This document shows positions 46,475 through 61,284 of a stretch of DNA of 64,000 nt, one piece after another. The stretch's first letter is position 1. Each line of letters starts with the position of its first letter. This DNA comes from Bacillus smithii. Its GTDB lineage: Bacteria > Bacillota > Bacilli > Bacillales > DSM-4216. The translations under genes and the position numbers were made by a program. The DNA is taken from assembly GCF_001050115.1 (NCBI RefSeq), contig NZ_CP012024.1, forward strand, positions 2,584,001 through 2,648,000. The letters are read 5' to 3'. The notes under the pieces are model-generated. The model was not told the DNA's origin, ran no database searches, and saw only the letters and a list, made by a program, of their open reading frames with translations.

Positions 46475-47912
46475 GGCTTTCCCTCCCAGCTAGCAAATCG
46501 GCATACATTTCATTATATTGATAAGCAGAATGAGACCAGCTGTTATCAGCAGCTAACGCCTGTCTAACCATTTCATACCGAATGTCAGGCTGTCGATAAA
46601 AAGACAGTGCTCTCCGAATGGTATACAGCATATCATGTGCATTGAAATTTCGAAACGAGAACCCGTTCCCTTCTTTCGTGAACTCATTATAAGATTGAAC
46701 CGTATCGTTAAGTCCGCCTGTTTCCCGTACTATAGGAAGAGTACCGTATTTCATCGCGATCATTTGCCCTAATCCGCACGGTTCAAATTTCGACGGCATT
46801 AAAAATAGGTCCGCCCCCGCATAAATCCGATGGGCCATTTCCTCGTTAAATTCCAGAATGGCTTTGACTTTTTTAGGATAAAGGTTTTCCATTTCGGCAA
46901 AAAATCGTTCGAATTCTGCTTCTCCCGTACCCAGTACAATCAATTGGACATTCTCTTGCATGATCTCATGAAAAACACATTTGACCAGATCCAGCCCTTT
47001 CTGTTTTGTCAATCTCGAAATAATCGCTATAACAGGAATATGTTCCTCCACGTTTAAATGAAGCTGTTCTTGAAGGCGCTTCTTATTTTCTTTTTTTCCA
47101 CTTAGATCTTCTTCCGAATAAGGTTCGATATACGGGTCATGACGAGGATCATAAATCGATTCATCTATTCCGTTCAGTATGCCCGTTATCTGTTCTTTTC
47201 GACTATTTAATACTCCGTGAAGCTTCTCGCCGAAATAAGGGGTTAGAAATTCCTCGCGATAAGTCGGACTAACCGTTGTGATCCAATCAGCAGATACAAG
47301 CCCCGCTTTCAGGAAATTAATATTGCCGAAAAATTCGGTTAATGAAGGGTGATAATGCTCCTCTTTCAACCCGAGCAAATCAGTGAGCACGGTTTTAGGG
47401 AAAATTCCTTGGAATTGAAGATTATGAATGGTCATGACGGTTCGGATCAATTCATATCCGTGTCGATGTTGATGCTCCATCCGTAACATAAACGGAATCA
47501 TTCCGGCATGCCAATCATGACAATGAAGAATTTCTGGATAAAAATTCAAAGCGGCCAAACTGTCCAAAACCGCTCTTGTAAAAAAAGAAAATCGTTCCCC
47601 GTCATCGAAATAGCCATACAGGCCCTCTCTTTTAAAATAATATTCATTATCGATAAAATAATAAATGACTCCATCGTATTCTAACCGTTCCACTCCGCAA
47701 TATTGATTTCTCCATCCGACCGAAACCGTCAATTCCGCCTCTTTTGTCATTTGCGATTTCCAACGACCCTCTATATTGCCGTATTTGGGAAGAATGACGC
47801 GAACATCATTGCCGAACCTTTTCAATTCTTTTGGCAATGATCCCGCCACATCTGCCAATCCTCCTGACTTGATAAAAGGCACACATTCCGATACAACGAA
47901 TAATATTTTCAA
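46461..47912 (-). CDS. glgA: Glycogen synthase (ADP-glucose)
   Basis: 483 residues, GT5 family. Elongates alpha-1,4 glucan from ADP-glucose. The N-terminal KSGGLADVAGSLPKEL motif binds the nucleotide sugar. The C-terminal half has SRLTKQKGLDLV and the acidic site PSKFEPCGLGQMIAMKYGT. The TTG 47912 start shares four bases (TTGA) with the glgD stop. Confidence 0.95.
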   Translation of the reverse strand: MKILFVVSECVPFIKSGGLADVAGSLPKELKRFGNDVRVILPKYGNIEGRWKSQMTKEAELTVSVGWRNQYCGVERLEYDGVIYYFIDNEYYFKREGLYGYFDDGERFSFFTRAVLDSLAALNFYPEILHCHDWHAGMIPFMLRMEHQHRHGYELIRTVMTIHNLQFQGIFPKTVLTDLLGLKEEHYHPSLTEFFGNINFLKAGLVSADWITTVSPTYREEFLTPYFGEKLHGVLNSRKEQITGILNGIDESIYDPRHDPYIEPYSEEDLSGKKENKKRLQEQLHLNVEEHIPVIAIISRLTKQKGLDLVKCVFHEIMQENVQLIVLGTGEAEFERFFAEMENLYPKKVKAILEFNEEMAHRIYAGADLFLMPSKFEPCGLGQMIAMKYGTLPIVRETGGLNDTVQSYNEFTKEGNGFSFRNFNAHDMLYTIRRALSFYRQPDIRYEMVRQALAADNSWSHSAYQYNEMYADLLAGRESHVFY

Positions 47913-48937
47913 GACTTCATCAACTCTCCTTGTTTTGCGCCTTTTGGCAAGACAATCGGGAACCCATTCCGAGCTTCCAAAGATACACCGTTCTTAATTT
48001 GGCCATTTTTATCGACAATGACTCCATTCAAATGACAATCCTTGCCGATTTGGGATTTTTGCATAATAATGCTGTTCTTTATGACCGAACCTTTTTCTAT
48101 TTTGACGCCGCGAAAAATCACACTATTCTCGACCGTTCCCTCAATGACACAGCCATTAGCAATAATCGAATTTTTGACAATAGCCGATTTCGTATATTTT
48201 GTCGGCGGCTCATCTTTCACTTTTGTAAAGATCGGCTGGCCGTCCTTAAACAATGCTGACCAATTGTCTCGTTCCAACACATCCATGCTCGCTTGATAGT
48301 ATGAAGCAATCGAAGTAATTTTTTTCACAAATCCTTCATATTCGTACAGGCATATTGTCAAACGACTATTTTGATCTTCCACCACATCCTGCATGCATCG
48401 ATATCCTGTTATTTTCCTTGTTTGTATCAATTGAACTAACAAAGACTTCTTCACAAGGTACATATCCATAGATTGTCCATGGTGGGAAATCATCATAATA
48501 TCACAATTTTCATTTATAAATCGATTTAAGATCGGTTCAAAGTTCATGTTAAAAACCGTAAAGCAATTGCTGATTAATGCATATTGTTGCTGGCTTCGGT
48601 CAAAATAATCCATGTGATGGGCAAAATGACTAAACGATCCAATCCCCTCTTCCATAACTTCTAAACCTGGTGATGGAAAGAAAAAGAGCCCATCTCTTTT
48701 ACGGTTTAAATCCCATTCCTTTCCCGATCCTAAATGATCCATTAAGGAACGGAACTGAAATCGCGGAAAAATGGCCACACTCTCGATTCCCGAATTCACC
48801 ATATTGGAAAGAATAAAATCGATCAAGCGATAGCGCCCCGCGAACGGAACGGCTGCTAAACAACGATGGGTTAGCAGTTCCTCCATAGAATCAAAATAAG
48901 TGGTTGCATCAATGACACCAAGCAAAGAAGCTTTCAA
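47909..48937 (-). CDS. glgD: GlgD, ADP-glucose pyrophosphorylase accessory subunit
   Basis: 342 residues. Homologous to GlgC but shorter, with a degenerate nucleotide-binding start (VPFAGRYRLIDFILSNMVNSGI retained, but no GGxGTRL motif). In Bacillus the GlgC-GlgD pair is more active than GlgC alone. The C-terminal part has beta-helix hexapeptide repeats (NSVIFRGVKIEKGSVIKNSI). TTG 48937 follows GGAGGGG. Confidence 0.92.
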   Translation of the reverse strand: MKASLLGVIDATTYFDSMEELLTHRCLAAVPFAGRYRLIDFILSNMVNSGIESVAIFPRFQFRSLMDHLGSGKEWDLNRKRDGLFFFPSPGLEVMEEGIGSFSHFAHHMDYFDRSQQQYALISNCFTVFNMNFEPILNRFINENCDIMMISHHGQSMDMYLVKKSLLVQLIQTRKITGYRCMQDVVEDQNSRLTICLYEYEGFVKKITSIASYYQASMDVLERDNWSALFKDGQPIFTKVKDEPPTKYTKSAIVKNSIIANGCVIEGTVENSVIFRGVKIEKGSVIKNSIIMQKSQIGKDCHLNGVIVDKNGQIKNGVSLEARNGFPIVLPKGAKQGELMKS

Positions 48938-48981
48938 TCGATCCCCTCCCTATTTATTATTCTCTATTTTCATTTTCAATT

Positions 48982-50118
48982 TTAAGCAATCCATTGCTGT
49001 AGATTATCTTGTGTAATCAATGGAATTTCCATGAAATCATAACCGCGGATTTCCGTATGTTCCGGCAAATCACAAGTAACAATGGCCCGTTCAATCGTGC
49101 AATATTTTCCTATCTTCGTGTTGGGCAAAATGACAGAATCTTTTATATAGGACTCTTCGTCGACGACTACTCCTTGGAATAAAACCGAATGATGAATATA
49201 TCCATCCACGACGCACCCTTCATTCACTAATGAGTCCTGTATAACGGCATGTTCGCCAATCGATTGCGGAGGCTGGTTTGGATTTACAGAGTAAATTCTC
49301 CATGATTGATCAAAAATGTTTAATCCACATTCTTCTTCCAGCAAATCCATGTTCGCTTCCCATAAACTTTGAACCGTACCAACATCTTTCCAATACCCCG
49401 AAAATGGATAGGCGTAAAGACGTCTCCGCTTGCGTAAAAGAGTCGGAATAATATCTTTTCCAAAATCATGGCTTGATAAAGGATCTTGATTATCTTTTTC
49501 TAAACAATCTTGCAACAAATCCCAATTAAAAATATAAATTCCCATAGATGCCAAATTGCTTTTTGGAATCTTAGGTTTTTCTTCGAATTCGGTTATTTCC
49601 ATTTTTTCATTTGTATTCATAATTCCAAACCGGCTTGCTTCTTTCAATGGCACTTCGATTACGGAGATCGTCGCCTCTGCACCCTTTTCAATATGAAACT
49701 CGAGCATTTTGCAGTAATCCATTTTATAAATATGGTCTCCTGACAAAATCAATACATATTCCGGATCATATTGCCGCAAATAATTAAGATTTTGATAAAC
49801 GGCACTAGCTGTTCCCGAATACCATTTCATCGTCGATGATTCGCTGTACGGGGGCAAAACCGTCACTCCTCCGTTTTTGCGGTCAAGATCCCAGGCGCTT
49901 CCGATGCCGATATAAGAGTTTAAGACTAACGGCTGATATTGGGTAAGCACCCCCACCGTATTAATTCCCGAGTTCGAGCAATTGCTCAAAGTAAAATCAA
50001 TGATCCGATACTTTCCGCCGAACGGAACGGCCGGTTTTGCCAGTTGTTTGGTCAACGCGGACAGCCTGGTCCCCTGACCTCCCGCTAGCACTAGAGCAAC
50101 ACATTTTTCTTTTGCCAT
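48982..50118 (-). CDS. glgC: Glucose-1-phosphate adenylyltransferase
   Basis: 378 residues. Makes ADP-glucose, the committed step of glycogen synthesis. Nucleotidyltransferase motif [15 protein letters not shown] is near residue 10. [17 protein letters not shown] and the metal-binding [11 protein letters not shown] follow, and the C-terminal beta-helix begins near residue 290. ATG 50118 follows GGAAGGAA. Its first 122 bp overlap the glgB reading frame in another phase. Confidence 0.94.
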   Translation of the reverse strand: MAKEKCVALVLAGGQGTRLSALTKQLAKPAVPFGGKYRIIDFTLSNCSNSGINTVGVLTQYQPLVLNSYIGIGSAWDLDRKNGGVTVLPPYSESSTMKWYSGTASAVYQNLNYLRQYDPEYVLILSGDHIYKMDYCKMLEFHIEKGAEATISVIEVPLKEASRFGIMNTNEKMEITEFEEKPKIPKSNLASMGIYIFNWDLLQDCLEKDNQDPLSSHDFGKDIIPTLLRKRRRLYAYPFSGYWKDVGTVQSLWEANMDLLEEECGLNIFDQSWRIYSVNPNQPPQSIGEHAVIQDSLVNEGCVVDGYIHHSVLFQGVVVDEESYIKDSVILPNTKIGKYCTIERAIVTCDLPEHTEIRGYDFMEIPLITQDNLQQWIA

Positions 50119-51997
50119 CGATTGATTCCTTCCTTTCAAGCGTTTCCGGTTTTAAATAAAGAACTGCAAAAGGTGGTATGATTAATTCTATGTACGCGGG
50201 TTTGCCATGATACATCCCTTTTTTCGCCGATAATGGCCTATGATTCACCCTTCCTGAGCCGCCAAACTCCTCACTATCGCTGTTCAAAATCTCTTTATAG
50301 GTTCCCAAAAAGGGCACTCCTACCTTATATTTCTCGTACACAAACTCTCTGAAATTGCAAATCACGATAAGTAGATTCCCATCTTTGTCTTTCCGTATAA
50401 ATGAAAAGATGCTTTGGCTGTAATTATGAACATCAATCCATTCAAATCCTTCAGAGGAATGATCTAGTTGAAAAAGAGGAGTCTCTTTTTTATATAAGGA
50501 GAGCAGTGTTTTCGAGAAATGTTGGAATTTCGCATGAAGCTCATATTGACTCAAATGCCAATCTAACTGTTCCCGATCTTTCCATTCGGAAAATGGGGCC
50601 AGCTCAGTGCCCATAAACAACAGTTTTTTCCCAGGATGAGCCGCCATATACCCTATTAACAGGCGAAGCTGGGCAAACTTTTGCCAATAGTCTCCGGGCA
50701 TTTTATCCAACAGTGATTTCTTGCCGTGCACAACTTCATCATGGGAGAAAGGCAAAATGAAATTTTCAGAAAAAGCGTAAATCAAAGAAAAACTAATAAG
50801 AGAATGATAATGAGAACGTTCCTCAAATCCTAATTCCATGTAGGTAAGAACATCATTCATCCATCCCATATTCCATTTGTAATTAAATCCAAGACCACCG
50901 CAATAAACAGGAGAAGTAACAAGAGGAAAGTCCGTAGAATCTTCTGCAATCATCAGCGTATTTTCATCATACTGAAAGACCGATTCATTCAGCTTTTTCA
51001 AAAATTCAACTCCAAAAGAATTCAACTGATTTTCATGGCGGTTTGGCCAATAGAGAAGGTTCGCAACGGCATCGATCCTAAAACCATCTATATGATAAAT
51101 ATCTAGCCAAAATAACGCATTGGAAATTAAAAAACTGTGAACTTCCTTTTTAGCTAAGTCGAAATTAGCTGTTCCCCATACATAATTTTCCCTATCCCAT
51201 TCATGTTCGTATTCATATAAAAAACTCCCGTCAAATTTTGACAGACCATGAGCGTCCTTGCAAAAATGACCTGGGACCCAATCTAAAATAACCCCTAATC
51301 CGTGTTGATGGCAGCAATCTACAAAATACATAAAATCATGCGGGGTTCCGTATCGGCTTGTCACGGCGTAGTAGCCCGTTGTTTGATATCCCCAAGATAG
51401 ATCAAATGGATGCTCGGTTATCGGCATTATTTCAATATGAGTAAATCCTTGTTCTTTTACATACGGAATTAAAGTTTCCGCTAATTCCTTGTAAGAATAA
51501 AAATCACCGTTTTCTTTCTTTCGCCACGTTCCAAGGTGAACCTCATATATGAACATGGGCTCGTCATATAATCTCTTTTTTTCTTTTTCCAACAGCCATG
51601 ATTCATCATGCCACTTATAGTCGTTCAACGAATAAATAATCCCTGCGGTTCTCGGACGCTTTTCCGTATAAAAAGCATATGGATCGGTTTTCAAAAAACG
51701 TTCTCCGTCCCGGGTCGTTATTTCATATTTATATAGCTCTCCTTCCAAATTTCCGTTCACTGACAGGAACCATATACCATCCGGACCGGTACGCTCCAAA
51801 CGGTATCCCTCACCATTCCATCCATTAAAAGTACCCATCAGCCTTACTTCCACTGCATTTGGGGCCCAAATACAAAATTCTGTCGTTTCCTTACCATGGC
51901 GTTTTCGGATGTGTGCACCAAAAAGACCGTAACAATGAAAATGTTTTCCTTCATGAAATAAATAATGATCCATATCCGTAGGGGCAGATGCAGACAT
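49997..51997 (-). CDS. glgB: 1,4-Alpha-glucan branching enzyme
   Basis: 666 residues, GH13. Creates alpha-1,6 branches. The N-terminal CBM48 ([20 protein letters not shown]) is followed by the catalytic barrel with [13 protein letters not shown] (nucleophile Asp), MIAEDST (acid Glu) and [18 protein letters not shown] 51997 follows GGAGGGG. The last ~40 residues are a basic Ser/Arg-rich tail read through the start of glgC, making the protein longer than the typical Bacillus enzyme. First gene of glgBCDAP. Confidence 0.94.
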   Translation of the reverse strand: MSASAPTDMDHYLFHEGKHFHCYGLFGAHIRKRHGKETTEFCIWAPNAVEVRLMGTFNGWNGEGYRLERTGPDGIWFLSVNGNLEGELYKYEITTRDGERFLKTDPYAFYTEKRPRTAGIIYSLNDYKWHDESWLLEKEKKRLYDEPMFIYEVHLGTWRKKENGDFYSYKELAETLIPYVKEQGFTHIEIMPITEHPFDLSWGYQTTGYYAVTSRYGTPHDFMYFVDCCHQHGLGVILDWVPGHFCKDAHGLSKFDGSFLYEYEHEWDRENYVWGTANFDLAKKEVHSFLISNALFWLDIYHIDGFRIDAVANLLYWPNRHENQLNSFGVEFLKKLNESVFQYDENTLMIAEDSTDFPLVTSPVYCGGLGFNYKWNMGWMNDVLTYMELGFEERSHYHSLISFSLIYAFSENFILPFSHDEVVHGKKSLLDKMPGDYWQKFAQLRLLIGYMAAHPGKKLLFMGTELAPFSEWKDREQLDWHLSQYELHAKFQHFSKTLLSLYKKETPLFQLDHSSEGFEWIDVHNYSQSIFSFIRKDKDGNLLIVICNFREFVYEKYKVGVPFLGTYKEILNSDSEEFGGSGRVNHRPLSAKKGMYHGKPAYIELIIPPFAVLYLKPETLERKESIDGKRKMCCSSASGRSGDQAVRVDQTTGKTGRSVRRKVSDH

Positions 51998-52263
51998 AAA
52001 AGTATCCCCTCCTCCAATTAGTGTCATGATTAAATTCTGCTGTTAGAGAGAGAACTCCTTTTATAACTTTTCACTGTTTTCTGACAAAATCCAAACCATT
52101 TCACCACGGGAAAATGTTGTCTAGCATGTAAGGGCTTCTAATGATACAGGCGTCAAAGAGGGAAAGACTTCATTTTAACAGTACATCTTATAGTCTTTAT
52201 ATCTTCCATATGGGAGCATTTATGTGCTTAACAGATATATGGAGGTTCAAACTCATATGAACA
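51998..52263. other. Upstream region of the glycogen operon
   Basis: About 265 bp that should hold the glgB promoter on the minus strand (in B. subtilis a sporulation sigma-E promoter). I could not define -35/-10 boxes with confidence. Confidence 0.35.
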
Positions 52264-52299
52264 TAAAAAAACCGCAGTGGCTTTAACACTGCGGCTAAA
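52264..52299 (-). terminator. Second terminator of the rrn-tRNA operon
   Basis: GCCGCAGTG and CACTGCGG arms are followed by TTTTTTTATG on the minus strand, downstream of the first terminator. Confidence 0.7.
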
Positions 52300-52319
52300 A
52301 ACGAATAGGAGATAAGACA

Positions 52320-52347
52320 AAAAAATCGGCAACATGCTGCCGATTTT
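52320..52347 (-). terminator. First terminator of the rrn-tRNA operon
   Basis: AAAAATCGGCA and TGCCGATTTTT arms around ACATGC, six bases after tRNA-Glu. Confidence 0.85.
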
Positions 52348-52353
52348 TCAGAG

Positions 52354-52425
52354 TGACCCGTACGGGATTCGAACCCGTGTTACCGCCGTGAAAGGGCGGT
52401 GTCTTAACCACTTGACCAACGGGCC
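52354..52425 (-). tRNA. tRNA-Glu (TTC)
   Basis: Minus-strand cloverleaf beginning GGCCCGTTGGTCAAG. The anticodon loop CTTTCAC gives TTC; T-arm GGGTTCGAATCCC. Last gene of the cluster. CCA is not encoded. Confidence 0.95.
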
Positions 52426-52441
52426 ATATTCATATAAATGG

Positions 52442-52531
52442 TGGAGAAGGCGGGATTCGAACCCGCGCGCCGCATATTTGCGACCTAACGGTTTAGCAAA
52501 CCGTCCTCTTCAGCCACTTGAGTACTTCTCC
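52442..52531 (-). tRNA. tRNA-Ser (GCT)
   Basis: Class II tRNA with a long variable arm, beginning GGAGAAGTACTCAAG. The anticodon loop TTGCTAA gives GCT. CCA is not fully encoded. Confidence 0.95.
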
Positions 52532-52544
52532 TTATACAAAAATG

Positions 52545-52617
52545 ACTCCGCAGGTAGGATTCGAACCTACGACCGATCGGTTAACAGCCGATTGCTCTAC
52601 CACTGAGCTACTGCGGA
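52545..52617 (-). tRNA. tRNA-Asn (GTT)
   Basis: Begins TCCGCAGTAGCTCAG. The anticodon loop CTGTTAA gives GTT. Discriminator G. Confidence 0.95.
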
Positions 52618-52623
52618 ACAAAA

Positions 52624-52697
<74 letters not shown>

Positions 52698-52710
52698 ATG
52701 CTGAACGAAT

Positions 52711-52784
52711 TGGAGCGGGTGATGGGAATCGAACCCACGACATCAGCTTGGAAGGCTGAGGTTTTACCACTAAACTACACCCGC
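52711..52784 (-). tRNA. tRNA-Gly (TCC)
   Basis: Begins GCGGGTGTAGTTTAG. The anticodon loop CTTCCAA gives TCC. CCA is encoded. Confidence 0.95.
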
Positions 52785-52797
52785 GAACACTGCAATG

Positions 52798-52872
52798 GGG
52801 CGACTAGTGGGAATCGAACCCACGAATGTCGGAGCCACAATCCGATGCGTTAACCACTTCGCCATAGCCGCC
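52798..52872 (-). tRNA. tRNA-His (GTG)
   Basis: Begins GGCGGCTATGGCG with the extra 5' G typical of tRNA-His. The anticodon loop TTGTGGC gives GTG. Confidence 0.93.
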
Positions 52873-52904
52873 ATAAACATTACATGAGAATCAATGGGCA
52901 AAAA

Positions 52905-52980
52905 TGGTGGCTCGGGACGGAATCGAACCGCCGACACAAGGATTTTCAGTCCTTTGCTCTACCGACTGAGCTACCGAGCC
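52905..52980 (-). tRNA. tRNA-Phe (GAA)
   Basis: Begins GGCTCGGTAGCTCAG. The anticodon loop CTGAAAA gives GAA. CCA is encoded. It lies only 32 bp from tRNA-fMet, where B. subtilis trnB has tRNA-Asp. Confidence 0.95.
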
Positions 52981-53011
52981 AAAATATTTAAATTCTAAGA
53001 AGGAAAAGCAA

Positions 53012-53085
<74 letters not shown>

Positions 53086-53105
53086 ACGATAATCATCATT
53101 CAGAA

Positions 53106-53198
53106 TGGCGGAGGAGGAGGGATTCGAACCCCCGCGCGGTGTAACCCGCCTGTCGGTTTTCAAGACCGATCCCTTCAGCCAGACTTGGGTACTCCTCC
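53106..53198 (-). tRNA. tRNA-Ser (TGA)
   Basis: Class II tRNA with a long variable arm, beginning GGAGGAGTACCCAAG. The anticodon loop CTTGAAA gives TGA. CCA is encoded. Confidence 0.95.
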
Positions 53199-53207
53199 AC
53201 GAATGAA

Positions 53208-53284
53208 TGGTGGACCTTGTAGGACTCGAACCTACGACCGGACGGTTATGAGCCGTCTGCTCTAACCAGCTGAGCTAAAGGTCC
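53208..53284 (-). tRNA. tRNA-Ile2 (CAT, lysidine type)
   Basis: Begins GGACCTTTAGCTCAG with anticodon CAT. The sequence matches the Bacillus isoleucine tRNA whose C34 becomes lysidine rather than the elongator methionine tRNA encoded next to it. CCA is encoded. A plain CAT call would mislabel it Met. Confidence 0.85.
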
Positions 53285-53290
53285 TTTAAA

Positions 53291-53364
53291 TGGCGGTGGA
53301 GGGGATCGAACCCCCGACCTCACGGGTATGAACCGTACGCTCTAGCCAGCTGAGCTACACCGCC
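53291..53364 (-). tRNA. Elongator tRNA-Met (CAT)
   Basis: Begins GGCGGTGTAGCTCAG. The anticodon loop TTCATAC gives CAT, as in Bacillus elongator tRNA-Met. Confidence 0.9.
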
Positions 53365-53386
53365 ATATGTCATATAAACTTGTAAT

Positions 53387-53462
53387 TGGTGGAGCCTAGC
53401 GGGATCGAACCGCTGACCTCCTGCGTGCAAAGCAGGCGCTCTCCCAGCTGAGCTAAGGCCCC
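53387..53462 (-). tRNA. tRNA-Ala (TGC)
   Basis: Begins GGGGCCTTAGCTCAG. The anticodon loop TTTGCAC gives TGC. CCA is encoded. Confidence 0.95.
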
Positions 53463-53478
53463 ATTACTTTTATTTCAA

Positions 53479-53552
53479 TCGGGAAGACAGGATTCGAACC
53501 TGCGACCCCATGGTCCCAAACCATGTGCTCTACCAAGCTGAGCTACTTCCCG
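53479..53552 (-). tRNA. tRNA-Pro (TGG)
   Basis: Begins CGGGAAGTAGCTCAG. The anticodon loop TTTGGGA gives TGG. Confidence 0.95.
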
Positions 53553-53554
53553 TA

Positions 53555-53631
<77 letters not shown>

Positions 53632-53638
53632 AAATGAA

Positions 53639-53724
53639 TGCCGAGGGCCGGACTCGAACCGGCACGGTGGTCACCCACCGCAGGATTTTAAGTCCTGTGC
53701 GTCTGCCAATTCCGCCACCCCGGC
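53639..53724 (-). tRNA. tRNA-Leu (TAA)
   Basis: Class II tRNA beginning GCCGGGGTGGCGGAA. The anticodon loop CTTAAAA gives TAA. Confidence 0.95.
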
Positions 53725-53731
53725 ATGATAA

Positions 53732-53806
53732 TGGAGCGGAAGACGGGACTCGAACCCGCGACCCCCACCTTGGCAAGGTGGTGTTCTACCACTGAACTAC
53801 TTCCGC
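53732..53806 (-). tRNA. tRNA-Gly (GCC)
   Basis: Begins GCGGAAGTAGTTCAG. The anticodon loop TTGCCAA gives GCC. CCA is encoded. Confidence 0.95.
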
Positions 53807-53815
53807 ATTTACATG

Positions 53816-53897
53816 TGCGGGTGAAGGGACTCGAACCCCCACGCCTTGCGGCGCCAGACCCTGATTCTGGTGCGTCTGCCAATTCCGCCACACCCGC
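53816..53897 (-). tRNA. tRNA-Leu (CAG)
   Basis: Class II tRNA beginning GCGGGTGTGGCGGAA. The anticodon loop ATCAGGG gives CAG. Confidence 0.94.
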
Positions 53898-53903
53898 ATA
53901 AAG

Positions 53904-53976
53904 TGAGCCATGGAGGATTCGAACCTCCGACCCTCTGATTAAAAGTCAGATGCTCTACCGACTGAGCTAATGGCTC
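53904..53976 (-). tRNA. tRNA-Lys (TTT)
   Basis: Begins GAGCCATTAGCTCAG. The anticodon loop CTTTTAA gives TTT. About 120 bp of spacer separates it from tRNA-Thr. Confidence 0.95.
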
Positions 53977-54097
53977 ATAACAAATTTGAATGGTCAATTG
54001 CTGTATTTAGGAATCTGGATCATCTGATTGGGTGGTAAACCCGACACGTTTCTCAAATATTATTATTTTCCGATTGATCTAGCGATCCAAATCAAAA

Positions 54098-54173
<76 letters not shown>

Positions 54174-54183
54174 TCGTTATGTA

Positions 54184-54259
54184 TGGTGGAGGTTGACGGG
54201 ATCGAACCGCCGACCCCTTGCTTGTAAGGCAAGTGCTCTCCCAGCTGAGCTAAACCTCC
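54184..54259 (-). tRNA. tRNA-Val (TAC)
   Basis: Begins GGAGGTTTAGCTCAG. The anticodon loop CTTACAA gives TAC. CCA is encoded. First tRNA after the 5S gene. Confidence 0.95.
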
Positions 54260-54265
54260 ATCATC

Positions 54266-54382
<117 letters not shown>

Positions 54383-54459
54383 GGTATGTAGTTGTCGGAA
54401 CGATTGTTCCTTCAAAACTAGATAGAAGAAGCAGTTTCACCGATTTCGCGCTTTCTTTT

Positions 54460-59080
<4,621 letters not shown>

Positions 59081-59168
59081 GAAATTTGACTTGGCTTGTT
59101 TCGATTGAAACATTGGTTTACGCTTCGTCTTGTTCAGTTTTCAAAGATCTATCAAAAGCGACTTTTCT

Positions 59169-59197
59169 ATTATATCACAAACTCAAATCAACATCAA
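59169..59197 (-). promoter_or_regulatory. rRNA promoter P2
   Basis: On the minus strand, TTGATG (59192-59197) and TATAAT (59169-59174) with a 17-bp spacer and an extended TG just before the -10. It lies about 90 bp before the 16S gene. Confidence 0.8.
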
Positions 59198-59228
59198 GTT
59201 TTTCATCCGTATCTAACGGACGATTAAT

Positions 59229-59257
59229 AATATATCATGAAAAAAGTCCCTTGGCAA
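59229..59257 (-). promoter_or_regulatory. rRNA promoter P1
   Basis: On the minus strand, TTGCCA (59252-59257) and TATATT (59229-59234) with a 17-bp spacer, 60 bp upstream of P2. Confidence 0.7.
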
Positions 59258-59922
59258 CCACTTTTTTAAAAAAATTTTTCTTCATTGTTCTAAAGTCAAA
59301 AAAGAATACAATATTGCATTACTTTTTGGCGTTAAATAATTAGGTTAGGCGAATAAATGATGCATTTTAACTTTTAAAATATCCCATATTGCTTTAAAAA
59401 CAGATAGGTCATTTTCATTTTATCGTAAAAATGTTTTTATTCACTCAGTCCATTTGGTACATAATCTCCTTTTAACTAGACAAAAAATTATCTACATAGG
59501 AACAACCATCGTAAAATAGCCGTTCAAAACGAAATGTGTACTCATAATATGATGACTCTCCAAATACGAAAGAACATCTATCAACTGTCTCTACTTTAGG
59601 AGGACTGGAAGGCTGTATTGAATAGGAATTTGTGATTTGTAAAATTCCATGTCATAAACGTCAGATTGTAAACATAACTTATCAGAATAATAGTGTTCAA
59701 ATTAGCCTTTGCCCCTTCTAGGTTATGACGGAAACGGAAAATGAAGCTTTTGAGCAAAAACAGGAAACAATCCTTCCTTCATTTCTAAATCAAAATGCTT
59801 GACGCCGATAAGAGCTTCATTTTATTTTATAAAGATACTTACTTAATTTCATAATAAATTAAAATTAAAATTGCTTAAAGAATCCAAAAAAGAATTGAAA
59901 ATACCAATGATCCAAATTTCGA
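59258..59922. other. Intergenic region, no gene seen
   Basis: About 660 bp of AT-rich sequence between the rRNA promoters and the MgtC-like gene. No credible gene, repeat or RNA element was recognised. Confidence 0.5.
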
Positions 59923-59940
59923 TAAGGAGGGATGAGGAGA

Positions 59941-60636
59941 ATGGATTGGATGGACTTTCATATATTAGTGAAACTTGTCATTTCAGCAGTATTAGGACTA
60001 ATCATTGGTTTGGAACGGGAATTAAAAAGAAAACCGGTCGGATTGAAAACTAGTTTGGTTATATCGATCGTCAGCTGCTTGTTGACGATCGTTTCAAGTG
60101 AGTCTGCTTATGTATTTCCCGCAAATCATGATGTGAATATCACGATGGATCCTCTCCGTCTTGCAGCCCAAATTGTTTCAGGGATTGGTTTTTTAGGAGC
60201 GGGCGTCATTTTGCGCAGAGGCAATGACAGTATATCAGGTTTGACAACTGCTGCGATTATCTGGGGTGCCGCCGGGATTGGAATTGCAGTCGGAGCCGGA
60301 TTTTACGTTGAAGCGATTGCTGGCGTTGTTTTACTGATCATCAGCGTAGAAATAATTCCCCTTGTTTTTCTTGTGATTGGGCCTAAAAAATTGCGTGAAA
60401 AAGAAGTATTGCTCAAAATGACCATTAAAAATAAAGAACAGATTCAAGAAGTGATTGATATTATTCAAAAAGATAAAATTACAATCGACAATATTCATAT
60501 TAAAGACCTGAAAGACGGAAATACTCATCTCCTAGAACTAAATGTGTCCGTAGATTTCCGGAGAAGGACTACTCAACTGTACTATTTTGTTTCTGAAATT
60601 CCCGGAGTGGAAAACGTGGAAATCGAAAGTCTTTAG
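59941..60636 (+). CDS. MgtC/SapB-family membrane protein
   Basis: 231 residues. Four or five membrane helices occupy residues ~1-140, with the conserved GLIIGLERELKRKPVGLKTS loop and SGIGFLGAGVILRRGN and GLTTAAIIWGAAGIG motifs. A cytoplasmic C-terminal domain of about 80 residues looks like an ACT-type fold. The family is linked to magnesium homeostasis and F-ATPase control in some bacteria; the role here is unproven. ATG 59941 is chosen because GAGGAG and AAGGAGGG precede it; ATG 59932 overlaps the ribosome site. Transcribed alone. Confidence 0.85.
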   Translation: MDWMDFHILVKLVISAVLGLIIGLERELKRKPVGLKTSLVISIVSCLLTIVSSESAYVFPANHDVNITMDPLRLAAQIVSGIGFLGAGVILRRGNDSISGLTTAAIIWGAAGIGIAVGAGFYVEAIAGVVLLIISVEIIPLVFLVIGPKKLREKEVLLKMTIKNKEQIQEVIDIIQKDKITIDNIHIKDLKDGNTHLLELNVSVDFRRRTTQLYYFVSEIPGVENVEIESL

Positions 60637-60785
60637 TTTTTTTAGACGCTTATATTGTTGTGTAACAAAGACCTCTTCGCCATGAATGCAGCAATGGAAA
60701 GAATAAAAAAATATAAAAAACCTCTTGTCTTTTTAAAACAAAATAATTATAATGTAATTGTTCGTTTTAAGAGTCACAAAAAAAC

Positions 60786-60858
60786 GGGGCATTAGCTCAG
60801 CTGGGAGAGCGTCGTGCTGGCAGCGCGAAGGTCAGGGGTTCGAGCCCCCTATGCTCCA
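60786..60858 (+). tRNA. tRNA-Ala (GGC)
   Basis: Plus-strand cloverleaf beginning GGGGCATTAGCTCAG, T-arm GGGGTTCGAGCCCC. The anticodon stem is TCGTG/CGCGA with loop CTGGCAG, giving GGC. Solitary, with a terminator behind it. CCA is not encoded. Confidence 0.92.
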
Positions 60859-60876
60859 TCATAAAAACATGAATTT

Positions 60877-60914
60877 AGTGCGGTTTGACCATATGGCAAC
60901 CGCACTGTTTTTTT
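60877..60914 (+). terminator. tRNA-Ala terminator
   Basis: GTGCGGTT and AACCGCAC arms are followed by TGTTTTTTT. Confidence 0.85.
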
Positions 60915-61077
60915 ATTCATTTTGTTATTTGCTTATTGGAGTTTTATACGATTGTTCAACAAACACTCTTTGAATGCTGTTCGTATAAAGACAACGAAGA
61001 CCTAAAAAAATTCAATTTACCTCAATATCGATTCTACTTAAGTTCCCTTATTCTCCATATATACTGGATAAATGAAT

Positions 61078-61114
61078 GAAAAAAGGCCTTTCCTAAAAAA
61101 GGAAGGTTTTTTAT
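61078..61114. terminator. Hairpin terminator
   Basis: AAAAAAGGCCTTTCCT and AGGAAGGTTTTTT-type arms. It lies in a gene-free stretch and may end minus-strand transcripts of the small gene at 61285. Confidence 0.55.
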
Positions 61115-61284
61115 TTAAATCAAATAACGAGTTGTCCTCTATCATCATAAAAGTTTACACACTATGATCGGACTGAGTCGTTATTGTTCGTGTAAGGATC
61201 ATTTTCAAACAATAAATGTGTTGAAAAAGGCACGCTTCCTCAACGCTACGCAAAGGAAATCTCCATTCACTATTTCTTTTATGA

